Below are positions 24,598 through 32,243 of a stretch of DNA of 64,000 nt, in pieces. Numbering within the stretch: the stretch's first letter is position 1; each line of letters begins with the position of its first letter. The notes below the pieces were generated by a model. It was given only the letters and a program-made list of their open reading frames with translations. It was not told where the DNA came from and did no database searches. The DNA is from Stenotrophomonas rhizophila (GTDB lineage: Bacteria > Pseudomonadota > Gammaproteobacteria > Xanthomonadales > Xanthomonadaceae): assembly GCF_000661955.1 (NCBI RefSeq), contig NZ_CP007597.1, forward strand, positions 1,171,605 through 1,235,604, read 5' to 3'. Made by a program: the position numbers and the translations under genes.

Positions 24598-24690
24598 GCG
24601 CGCTCGCTGGGCTATGCCAGTCCTAGCACCTTCGCCGCGATGTTCAAGAAGCGCTTCGGGCAGCTGTCGAGTCAGTTTTTCGCTTATTCT
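24598..24690 (+). pseudogene. remnant of an AraC-family regulator (C-terminal HTH)
   Basis: In this frame the DNA reads ARSLGYASPSTFAAMFKKRF followed by GQLSSQF, which is the second helix-turn-helix of AraC proteins (LGYAS-S-F-F---FG). No start, first HTH or sensor domain exists upstream, and the reading continues into unrelated residues. It lies in the convergent gap between the lipoprotein gene and the WG-repeat gene. Confidence 0.75.
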
Positions 24691-24745
24691 CCCCGTCGCA
24701 CCACATGGTGGGGCGACGTTGCGCGGTGATGCGTCGCACCGCCAC

Positions 24746-27595
24746 CTACTGTGGCTGCAATCTGATTTTCCTGCGCCCATTCTTGTAGAGATACGTGACA
24801 GTCATCGGCTCACCGACGGTAACGCAGTCCAGCAGCAGGTCGGCCTCGGCGCCATTGCCGTCGGTCCAGTTGCCCACCCAGTGCCACTGGTCACCTTGAC
24901 GATGGTTGCCGCCTCCGAAGCGCACCCACGCCCGGACATGGGTTTCCGAACGGCGATGTGATGCCATTCGCCGCGAGGTCAGCAGCACCTCCGTGGCGAT
25001 GCCGCGGTAGCTGCGCTTGCACAGGTTGGGACTACGCCGCCAACGGAGCGCACGCAGTTGCGGATTGCTCAGCAATGCCAGTAGACCCAATCCGACCATG
25101 CTTCCGCCGACGATGCCCAGCATCCACGGCAGTTGGTGCAGGGGAAGGCCCAGCAACAACAGCACCGCCACGAGCACCACGAGACTAGCGCCGAATATAA
25201 GGCAGATACCTCGGACTGCGGCCTCTGCAGAACCGCGCAGTTCCGCCCAATCCGCGTCCGTCATCGGGCCTTCCTGCACTTCAACTTCCGGTATCTCCGG
25301 GTAGCGCAGCGCCGCCAGCCAGTGTTCGTCCACCAGCGTCGCCATGGCTGGCATCCCCGTTACCACCGGCACGTACAGATCGATCCGCGCATCCTGGGCC
25401 CACCGTGGTACGTCCAGCTCAACCTGGCGGCTGCCCTCGGCGGTCAACAGCAGGATGTCACGCGTCCCGGTTGCGGCGACGGCCTCCAGACCGGTGGCTT
25501 CCAGCCGGTTGTCCACCCGACGCTGTGGATGCGCGGCACACCGGGTCATGGATCGTGCCGGCCGCCGCCGTTCGGCGGCCCGCAGTCGTAGCAGGTGGGG
25601 GATGGCAAACGGCAGGCCGATCAGGGCCAGCAGCACTCCCGGAGCGGCGAGCGCGACCAGCTCCGGTGCGCGGACCGGTTTGGCGGCGGTAAGCAGCAGA
25701 TACAGGCCTGCGACAGTCCCGGGCAGGATGAAGGTCATCGCGATCAATATGACGATGCGTCGTGCCGTGCGCAGCTCGGCCTGGAATTCGCGTTTGACCT
25801 GCTGCGCACGCTGATTGACCGGCAGATGTGGAGGGTTGGGGGAGGGCACGGGTGTCACGGGTGCTCGGAGGGAGGAGCAGGTGAGGGGGGGAGCGTAGGG
25901 CCCGGTGGCGGAGGTGGGCCGTTCGGAGGGCAGGCTGGCCAGGATCCGCCCTTCGGCGGTCAACAGATGCATCAGGCCATCCACGCCAATCCCTTCGATC
26001 AAGCCATCGGCCCGTTCCGACGCGGACACCAGCAGCGGCTCAGGCTGTTCAGAGTGGCTGGCCAGATCGTAGAACCGGGCCGTCGCCTCGCCCGCCGCCG
26101 GTGCTTGTCGGTAGACCAGCACGGCGCCTCCCACGGAAGCCACTTCCGCGTAACGAGGCGGCACCCGCCAACGACCGTCTTCGCCGAGCAAGCCATGGAA
26201 CTCGCCCGATTGAACGACGAAACCGCTGCTGCCATCGGGCAATGGAACGCGCGCGGGTAACGTCGAGGATGCTGCGTCGATGGCGGTTCCAGTGATGTCC
26301 AGTATCTGCCACTGCTCGTCATCGGCCCGTGCCGCCACCAAGGTGGTGCTGAGCGGGACGATCTCCTCGTAACGCGGGGCAATTCGCCAGTCGCCGCGCA
26401 GGTCCAGCAGGCCGACTCCTTCTTCGACATGGGCGACCAATAGATCGTCTCGGAGGACGGTCGTGGTTCCGTTCTCGACAAACGCCTTCAAGCCCTTGTA
26501 GCTGCACGGAAGCAGTGGCTTGCCCTGCGGGGTGGCCGTGCCAGCACGCCATTCGTGGTCCACCTGGAGGACGGCGCGCCGGTTCAACGGCATCAGCACA
26601 GGGCCCATCATCGGCGACATTGCCTCGCCTTCGAGCGTCGCGACATAGGAACCCTGCTGGTTTGCGAAGATGTAATAGCCCAGTGCAGCACCACCGCCCT
26701 GCACACAGTCATCGCGCTTCGGCGACAACGCTTCCCCCTTTGCAGTGAAGTACAGGCAGGTTTGGGAGTTGGGCAGGGTCGCGATGTACATACCCGTGTC
26801 CAGGCGTCCCATTTCCTGGTAATCGGCCAGCGGCAGCAGCTCGCGGCCTTGCGCGTCCAGGACCGTTCGGCCGCCGTCGCGCTCGGCCAGCAATACCTTG
26901 CCGGCAGCCCGGATATCGGCGTAATCGCCGCGCCCTTTCCAGGCCAGTTGCGTGTCGATCAGGCCGAAGGTACGACCATCCCGCGAGGCTGCGGCGAAGT
27001 CATGGCCGTCGAGTTCCTTAAGCGAAGCAAATTCTGCCAGCGTGCGGCCATCGGCACCCAGTACCGACGTCGTGCAAACATCGTTGTTGCACTGTTCCAC
27101 GGTGGGCGCGCCTGCCCAACTGCGCGCGTGGTGGCGTCGGCCCGTGCCGCCGGCCTCGAAGTGGCGTACCCGCTTCCCGGTGCGGTCGTAGTAGGACAGG
27201 TCGCCGCCGTACTCGCTGGCACGGGCTTGGATCAGCCCGTTGCCATGCACTTTCAGTGAGTAGAACTGCCCGTGCACAACCACCTTGCCCGTGGCATCGA
27301 TGATGCCTTTGCCGACACCGTCGTAGTCGTCGAATACCGCCAGTCCGTTGGTGAACGTGGAGATGGCCTTCGTTTGGTAGGCGCCCAGCCGATTGCCGGT
27401 GCCGTCAACCAGCACGCAGTAATTGGCATGGCACAGCGCGTGGTGGGTGTCCTTGCCGGGGGCCGGAGGCCGGTCTGCCAAGGGCAATGGCGCGGAGGTC
27501 GCCACCAGCGGGAGTGCGGCGGCGAGCAGTGCGGCTGGCCATGCGCGGAGGCGCTGTTGTGGAAAGAGGGGGCGGGCAAGAGAAGGGGAGGGCAT
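24746..27595 (-). CDS. large exported WG-repeat-like protein with C-terminal membrane segments
   Basis: 949 aa. Signal peptide 1-35. Residues about 50-560 form degenerate WG-type beta repeats, for example GLLDLRGDWRIAPRYEEI and GLLGEDGRWRVPPRYAEV. A Pro-rich hinge leads to two transmembrane helices (about 615-670), a soluble domain, two more helices (about 790-850) and a basic tail ending KNGRRKIRLQPQ. WG repeats are common in secreted or cell-surface proteins of unknown role. Which side the C-terminal domain faces is not clear. The gene is convergent with the domain-repeat operon and sits next to the right copy of the duplicated segment. Confidence 0.8.
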   Translation of the reverse strand: MPSPSLARPLFPQQRLRAWPAALLAAALPLVATSAPLPLADRPPAPGKDTHHALCHANYCVLVDGTGNRLGAYQTKAISTFTNGLAVFDDYDGVGKGIIDATGKVVVHGQFYSLKVHGNGLIQARASEYGGDLSYYDRTGKRVRHFEAGGTGRRHHARSWAGAPTVEQCNNDVCTTSVLGADGRTLAEFASLKELDGHDFAAASRDGRTFGLIDTQLAWKGRGDYADIRAAGKVLLAERDGGRTVLDAQGRELLPLADYQEMGRLDTGMYIATLPNSQTCLYFTAKGEALSPKRDDCVQGGGAALGYYIFANQQGSYVATLEGEAMSPMMGPVLMPLNRRAVLQVDHEWRAGTATPQGKPLLPCSYKGLKAFVENGTTTVLRDDLLVAHVEEGVGLLDLRGDWRIAPRYEEIVPLSTTLVAARADDEQWQILDITGTAIDAASSTLPARVPLPDGSSGFVVQSGEFHGLLGEDGRWRVPPRYAEVASVGGAVLVYRQAPAAGEATARFYDLASHSEQPEPLLVSASERADGLIEGIGVDGLMHLLTAEGRILASLPSERPTSATGPYAPPLTCSSLRAPVTPVPSPNPPHLPVNQRAQQVKREFQAELRTARRIVILIAMTFILPGTVAGLYLLLTAAKPVRAPELVALAAPGVLLALIGLPFAIPHLLRLRAAERRRPARSMTRCAAHPQRRVDNRLEATGLEAVAATGTRDILLLTAEGSRQVELDVPRWAQDARIDLYVPVVTGMPAMATLVDEHWLAALRYPEIPEVEVQEGPMTDADWAELRGSAEAAVRGICLIFGASLVVLVAVLLLLGLPLHQLPWMLGIVGGSMVGLGLLALLSNPQLRALRWRRSPNLCKRSYRGIATEVLLTSRRMASHRRSETHVRAWVRFGGGNHRQGDQWHWVGNWTDGNGAEADLLLDCVTVGEPMTVTYLYKNGRRKIRLQPQ

Positions 27596-27697
27596 GGGGT
27601 GCGTTAGCGGCGGCGTTGCGTGACAGCCTGGCCGAGTGCAAGGTATGCAATTAGTTGCGAATTGCCGGCGAATGTCGCATCCGCTGTAGCGCGGTCG

Positions 27698-28396
27698 CGA
27701 CGGCTTCCGGCAGCTCTCGGGCCAGTTGGGGCTGCGCTACCGCTGGTAGCGCAGGATGTGCTGCCGGCCGGAAAATCTTGGCGGCTGATGAGGAAAATCC
27801 CTGAATCGAACCGTAGCTTCCTTCAACGCCCTGCGGCCATCTTCATCGGTTACATGCCAGTGGCAATGGTCCCGCTCATGGCTTCTTCTTCTGATATCGC
27901 CACTCATCCCTGATGGGATCCTCACCTTCGTTCAAACCTGCTTCCGGGCCAGTTAAGGGATAATCCGGATGCCCAAGAGAAAGTGATGTCACAAATATTT
28001 TCACGTCGCCGTTGCGCAAAAAGTGGACTGCCATCCGTGAAGCCTTCGCGTCATATTCTGGAACAGCTATAACCTTTTGCTTGAAGTTTTCCAGATCGTT
28101 GGTCCACTCAATCGCGACCTCGTAGCCAGGGTGCCACCTGCGTGGGATTGACGTACAGCAACTGGTATTACCACCGCCCCGGTGGGCGCGAATGAAACCA
28201 TCCCCTCCACCCCCATCCAGGACAAACTGGACGATCGTGGTATCGGTATGGTTATAGCCGACCACACCCACCGAGCTCATTTTGGAACCTGGTCTGCAAG
28301 CCGCTGTCGTCAGGCTCACCAGGAGCAACAGGCCCAGTAGTCCAATGGGTTTCAGACGCATTCAAATTGCTCCATTGTCGAGGTGCGAGTGCTGTG
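27698..28396. repeat. long direct repeat, right copy (autotransporter tail fragment plus DUF3304 gene)
   Basis: Matches 18608-19297. It begins inside the autotransporter coding end (GGGGCTGCGCTACCGCTGG) with no gene before it, then continues through the stop, the shared spacer and the complete lipoprotein gene. The left edge is where similarity to the autotransporter stops, about 40 bp before the stop codon. Confidence 0.88.
27876..28361 (-). CDS. DUF3304-like lipoprotein, copy 2
   Basis: 161 aa and the same length as copy 1, differing at about nine positions (for example TTAAC for TAVAC at the lipobox, GNTSCCTSIPRRW for GKTSCCTSIPGRW). All motifs of the family are intact, so it is not a pseudogene. 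Most changes are single substitutions, several charge-altering (D-R, G-R, E-K, Q-R), which is more than expected from neutral drift on a recent duplicate and could reflect diversification. It is the gene carried by the right copy of the duplicated segment. Confidence 0.82.
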   Translation of the reverse strand: MRLKPIGLLGLLLLVSLTTAACRPGSKMSSVGVVGYNHTDTTIVQFVLDGGGGDGFIRAHRGGGNTSCCTSIPRRWHPGYEVAIEWTNDLENFKQKVIAVPEYDAKASRMAVHFLRNGDVKIFVTSLSLGHPDYPLTGPEAGLNEGEDPIRDEWRYQKKKP

Positions 28397-28518
28397 CGAA
28401 GACCCTATGCAATCGGGTAGCCATCGATGGGCTGCCTGCGCTCCGTTTGGCAGCGTGTCTACTGCACCGAAAAAGTGATCGGCTGTTTTGCGTGGCGACC
28501 CGTGCCGAGGCGGGAGGA

Positions 28519-29031
28519 TCACCAGTGACCCTTGGGTGGCGTGCGATAGATCAGGGTGGCGGTGACCTGATCGCCGTTGAGGATATGGAGCAGCGCATCG
28601 TCGCTCGCCAGCCGGTAGCCAGTGGCATTGCTCAGGGCGGCGGCGAAGCGGTCCCCCACGTTGTTGAACTTCTCCTTGTGGCAGCGCGAGCCGATGCGGG
28701 CCAGGCCGTCGATCTTCAGCCGCGCGCCCTGTTGGTGGTACAGCGCGGTCATCGGCTGGCAGCCGGCGTAACCGGTGAGGTGCTGGCCATCGGCTTCCAG
28801 GATGATGAAGCCGGCGTGGGATTCGGGCGAGAGGGTGATGGCCGGATGCGCGTCGCTGGCCGGCAGATCGCGCAGCTTCCATACCGTGTTCAACAGCGGT
28901 TGCGGCGGTTCGGGTGCGGTTGGCCAGGTTCTCCAGATATCGGGCACTGACGGGTCTGTCAATTCGGTTTGTGCGCAGGCAGTCAGCACGGCCGCGATGA
29001 GCAGCAGGGGCAGGGCAGGTTGTCTTTTCAT
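28519..29031 (-). CDS. META-domain lipoprotein (HslJ-like)
   Basis: 170 aa from MKRQPALPLLLIAAVLTACA, a lipoprotein signal with lipobox LTAC. AGGA lies six bases upstream of this ATG. The domain shows LLNTVWKLRDL, the YAGCQPMTALY element (usually GCN-F-G-Y) and a late RIGSRCHKEKFN, as in META/HslJ proteins. Such proteins sit at the inner face of the outer membrane and are linked to novobiocin resistance or heat shock in E. coli. Their molecular role is unknown. Confidence 0.82.
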   Translation of the reverse strand: MKRQPALPLLLIAAVLTACAQTELTDPSVPDIWRTWPTAPEPPQPLLNTVWKLRDLPASDAHPAITLSPESHAGFIILEADGQHLTGYAGCQPMTALYHQQGARLKIDGLARIGSRCHKEKFNNVGDRFAAALSNATGYRLASDDALLHILNGDQVTATLIYRTPPKGHW

Positions 29032-29250
29032 GGTCATTCCTGAAATTGCGCGCCGGGCGGCAATGCGGAGGAAGGTGCAGAGCGGGTGCCGCGCTTCATT
29101 GCCCGTTGCCGCACGCCAGAACGCGGCGCGCCCCATTGCTGTGCCCCCGGCTGGCCGCGAACCAGCGCGGCACGTGTTGCAGGCCCGCGCTTGCATTGGC
29201 AGGTTCGTTGAACATGCGTGTTGGGAGCGCCGTCAGGTAGCCGAGCGAGT

Positions 29251-29832
29251 TCATTCATCGCGGCCAATTCCAATTTCTTCGTTGAAGTTTTTGTGAGGGA
29301 ATCCTGCGCCGGGATATTCAGGATGGTTCGGGGCCAGCATGGCCGGAACCACCAGCACGTGGTCGTCGGCGAAGATGTGCAGCCAAGTGTGGCCCACATG
29401 CGTGTAAGGATGAACGGGGACGTCCTTTTCAATCCAGCGACAGCCTTCGTCCTGAGGTATGCCGGGGATGTAGTAAGTGCCACGCGCACAGCGCCGCCAT
29501 TTGACATGCACGGTCAACCCTGGGTGCCAGCGTTGCGGCAGACTTATCGCGCTGAGCACGGTGCTGCCGCCAGCCCCGGCGCTGTCGCCGCCACGCCCAT
29601 TGACATAGACCGGGCGCACGAAGGTATCGGTAGGCTCATAGTCCATCGAGGTCAGGCTGCCACCAACGCGGCTGGATGGATCGTTGTCATGGTCATCCGG
29701 CTGTTTGCAGGCACCGAGGAGAGTGCATGCCAATGCGACCAACAGCAGGACGCGACGCTCCGGATGCGCTGACCCACTGTCGCGATCAGGGTTGGGTGCC
29801 CCGCCAAGGGTGTGCAGATCAGATGCGTTCAT
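29251..29832 (-). CDS. DUF3304-like lipoprotein, divergent third member
   Basis: 193 aa from MNASDLHTLGG. A hydrophobic stretch ends ACTLLGAC, a lipobox preceded by an unusually long ~35-residue head, so the true start may be further in. The domain keeps SMDYEPTDTFVRPVYVNGRG, LPQRWHPGLTVHVKW and ILAPNHPEYPG-like blocks of the two shorter paralogs, but has GSTVLSAISLP where they carry a CC pair. Probably an older paralog. Its neighbours are the META lipoprotein and a non-coding gap. Confidence 0.7.
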   Translation of the reverse strand: MNASDLHTLGGAPNPDRDSGSAHPERRVLLLVALACTLLGACKQPDDHDNDPSSRVGGSLTSMDYEPTDTFVRPVYVNGRGGDSAGAGGSTVLSAISLPQRWHPGLTVHVKWRRCARGTYYIPGIPQDEGCRWIEKDVPVHPYTHVGHTWLHIFADDHVLVVPAMLAPNHPEYPGAGFPHKNFNEEIGIGRDE

Positions 29833-30265
29833 GGTGGTCAGCGCCCGCAATTTGAAGCCGCTGGATATTGCCGCGTATCAGCTGCTCGGCGCAGCCTCGT
29901 CCAGCGACGGGGGAAGGTACCGGGGGAAGGTGCCGGGGTGCATGTCAGGTGCCGGATGGGGTACAGCCAGTGTGGCTGCGGCGTCCCGGGTGGGCCATGC
30001 AACTTGTTGAGGATTTCGGTTCCGGCACGGCAGGGTCACCCCGGCACTCCACTTCCGCGGCGGAACGTGGACGCCTGGCCGCTCTTCAGTCTCATTTGCG
30101 GGGCAGATGCGACAGGCCGGCGGATGGGCGGACCATGCACGGCCGGTGCTCAACCGACCTGCGCGGGGCTGGGTAATGCGGAGCGGGGTGTGGCGGAATA
30201 CCATGTGACGCCCTGCATTGGATGGCACGTGGCAGGCGGGTGGGAAAATACGATGGGGAGTCGAC
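29833..30265. other. intergenic region without a convincing gene
   Basis: 433 bp. Open frames on both strands lack start signals and have odd composition. A short direct repeat occurs at about 29910-29940 (GGGGGAAGGTRCCGGGG twice). It presumably carries the promoters of the flanking genes. Confidence 0.5.
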
Positions 30266-30742
30266 ATGAATGCACGAAGACGAATTGTCCTGACCATGCC
30301 TGCGTCGGCGGTCGATACGTTCGAGGCTTTCCACAACCATCAGGTTCGCCTGGAATGGGATACGTTGCTGTCGTGCGCGCAGATCGAAACCGGGGGCACG
30401 CATCCATATATCGGCGCTGTCAGCTACAACCAGGGGCGCGGTTGGAAAAAGCACCTGTCGATGCGCACGCGCTTTATCAACTATCGTCGCTCGGAGCTCG
30501 CTGCGGCCATACTGGTTGAGCCCAGCGGCCCATTTGAATTCTGGGGCGCGACAATGCGTCACCGTGATCTGGACAGCGGCACGTCGCAGTTGGTGTACTC
30601 CTTCAACCTGCGGCTGAGGCCTGCCTGGCTTGGGTTTTTGTTGAATGGCGTGGCGATCCGGATATTCGAATATGAAACGCGGCGGCGATTCCAGGCACTG
30701 GCCGGGTATCTGGAGCGTCAGGCCGGGCGATCATTGATCTGA
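30266..30742 (+). CDS. SRPBCC-superfamily protein
   Basis: 158 aa from an ATG with GGGGAG five bases upstream. It has the helix-grip layout: an N-terminal strand (RIVLTMPASAVDTFEAF), LEWDTLLSCAQIETGG early, central strands, and a long C-terminal helix (RRRFQALAGYLERQAG). This resembles polyketide-cyclase or START-type SRPBCC proteins that bind hydrophobic ligands. The exact family is not identified. It directly precedes the autotransporter tail remnant. Confidence 0.75.
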   Translation: MNARRRIVLTMPASAVDTFEAFHNHQVRLEWDTLLSCAQIETGGTHPYIGAVSYNQGRGWKKHLSMRTRFINYRRSELAAAILVEPSGPFEFWGATMRHRDLDSGTSQLVYSFNLRLRPAWLGFLLNGVAIRIFEYETRRRFQALAGYLERQAGRSLI

Positions 30743-30753
30743 TTGCGTATTCA

Positions 30754-30919
30754 GCGCGGTTTGCCTCGGTCCAGCCGCAGGACCGTTACCAGGTGCAACT
30801 GGGCGCCGAACTGGCCTTGGCCTCGGGCTGGAGCGGGACCGGCCTGCTGGTGCTGGAGCGTGGCGGCCACGGTTACCGGCAGCACTCGGGCGAGCTGGGG
30901 GGTGCGCTACCGCTGGTAG
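30754..30919 (+). pseudogene. autotransporter 3'-end fragment (tail copy 3)
   Basis: 166 bp corresponding to 18483-18647 with only a handful of substitutions. It encodes the last barrel strands but has no upstream gene. One extra base near GAGCTGGGGGGTGC shifts the frame just before the end, so the terminal LRYRW is lost. After the former stop the sequence differs completely from the parent and leads into the met riboswitch. Confidence 0.9.
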
Positions 30920-30980
30920 CCCGCCCCGCCGATCGACCGCTGATGAGAAAAAGCTATATCGCTTCATCCGGATGAAAGGA

Positions 30981-31009
30981 TTGACATCTCCGGAAAGGGC
31001 TGGCATCGT
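30981..31009 (+). promoter_or_regulatory. promoter of the met operon
   Basis: TTGACA at 30981-30986, 17 bp, CATCGT at 31004-31009. The -35 is perfect and the -10 weak. The predicted start near 31016 is the first base of the riboswitch P1 stem. Confidence 0.6.
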
Positions 31010-31015
31010 AGCCTC

Positions 31016-31133
31016 ACCATCGAGACCGGCAGAGGGACAGGCCCTTTGAAGCCGGGGCAGCCCGCAGGCGCGCAAGCGACCTGCGTAGGTGCCAAATCCT
31101 GCGGAGACCGTTGTGGTCTTCCGAAAGATGGTT
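31016..31133 (+). promoter_or_regulatory. SAM-I (S-box) riboswitch
   Basis: P1 is ACCATC (31016-31021) pairing with GATGGT (31128-31133). The conserved core reads CGAGACCGGCAGAGGGACAG, then GCCCTTTGAAGCCGGGGCAG, and later GGTGCCAAATCCTGCGG, which are the SAM-I consensus elements including the kink-turn and the J3/4 region. P4 is GGAGACC-gttgt-GGTCTTCC. It senses S-adenosylmethionine and shuts off methionine synthesis. No T-run terminator follows; a CGAGCT/AGCTCG hairpin at 31165-31183 before metX suggests translational control. Confidence 0.93.
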
Positions 31134-31211
31134 CGAACCGTGCGCCGTGCGTGCACCTCGAACGCGAGCTCCGCGAAAGCTCGATGGCCGACTCCTTCTC
31201 TGGATACCGCC

Positions 31212-32243
31212 ATGGGTTTCGCTACTGCCGCCGCTGTTGCCACCGACGCCTTCGCACCGATCAGCGTCCCGCTCGATACCAGCTTGCACGCCGTGCGCGG
31301 CGATATCGCCGCGGTGCTGTCGATGCGCCATGGCGGGCCGCGGCCGGTGCGCCTGCGCTATGAGCTGGTGGGCCGCAGCGATGCGCCGGTGGTGGTACTG
31401 GCCGGCGGCATCTCCGCGCACCGCCACGTGGCGGCCAATGCCGACTTCCCCGAGAAGGGTTGGGCCGAGGGCCTGGTCGCGCCCGGGCGCAGCCTGGATC
31501 CCACCGCCCTGCGCATTCTCGCCTTCGATTTCATCGGCGCCGACGGTGCGCTGGACCTGCCGATCGATACCGCCGACCAGGCCGATGCGCTGGCGTTGCT
31601 GCTCGACCAGCTCGGCATCGGCCAGCTGCACTGCCTGGTCGGTTACTCCTACGGTGCGCTGGTCGGCCAGCAGTTCGCGGTGCGCCATCGGCAGCGGCTG
31701 CGCAAGCTGGTGGCGGTCAGCGGCGCGCACCGCCCGCATCCCTATGCCGCCGCCTGGCGCGCGCTGCAGCGCCGCGCGGTCGCATTGGGCCAGCTGCAGT
31801 GCGCCGAAAGCCACGGGCTGGCGCTGGCCCGCCAGTTCGCCATGCTCAGCTACCGTACCCCGGAGGAGTTCGGCGACCGCTTCGACACCGCCCCGGAGCT
31901 GGTCAATGGCCGCGTGCGCGTGGCTGCCGAGGACTATCTGGACGCCGCCGGCGCGCAGTACGTGGCGCGCACCCCGGTGGACGCCTACCTGCGCCTGTCC
32001 GAATCGATCGACCTGCACCGCGTCGATCCCACCGCCATCCAGGTCCCCACCGTGGTGGTGGCCGTGGAAGGCGACCGCCTGGTGCCGCTGGCCGACTGCG
32101 TCGGCCTGGTCGAGGGACTGGGCCCGCGCGGCAGCCTGCGCGTGCTGCGCTCGCCCTACGGCCACGACGCCTTCCTGAAAGAAACCGATCGCATCGACGC
32201 GATCCTCGCCAACGCCATCCATTCCCCGGGAGAAACCGCATGA
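31212..32243 (+). CDS. metX: homoserine O-acyltransferase, MetX type
   Basis: 343 aa from MGFATAAAVATDAFAPISVP; upstream in-frame codons fall in the riboswitch. It is an alpha/beta-hydrolase-fold acyltransferase with the nucleophile elbow GYSYGALVGQQFA and a C-terminal GHDAFLKE carrying the catalytic His. It activates homoserine for sulfur transfer. Whether the donor is acetyl-CoA or succinyl-CoA cannot be told; this short form with GYSYGA instead of the usual GGSMGG is typical of Xanthomonadaceae. SAM control through the leader and the ATGA overlap with metB support the role. Confidence 0.88.
   Translation: MGFATAAAVATDAFAPISVPLDTSLHAVRGDIAAVLSMRHGGPRPVRLRYELVGRSDAPVVVLAGGISAHRHVAANADFPEKGWAEGLVAPGRSLDPTALRILAFDFIGADGALDLPIDTADQADALALLLDQLGIGQLHCLVGYSYGALVGQQFAVRHRQRLRKLVAVSGAHRPHPYAAAWRALQRRAVALGQLQCAESHGLALARQFAMLSYRTPEEFGDRFDTAPELVNGRVRVAAEDYLDAAGAQYVARTPVDAYLRLSESIDLHRVDPTAIQVPTVVVAVEGDRLVPLADCVGLVEGLGPRGSLRVLRSPYGHDAFLKETDRIDAILANAIHSPGETA

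Noticed and set aside
29812..30519. Open frames on both strands in the gap between the third DUF3304 gene and the SRPBCC gene
   Set aside because: No ribosome site, no homology pattern, and overlap with the well-supported SRPBCC start.
31184..31363. ATG at 31184 just after the riboswitch hairpin as the metX start or a leader peptide
   Set aside because: It is out of frame with metX and runs into the shadow frame of that gene. The in-frame ATG at 31212 gives the right N-terminus. A regulatory leader peptide cannot be fully excluded.
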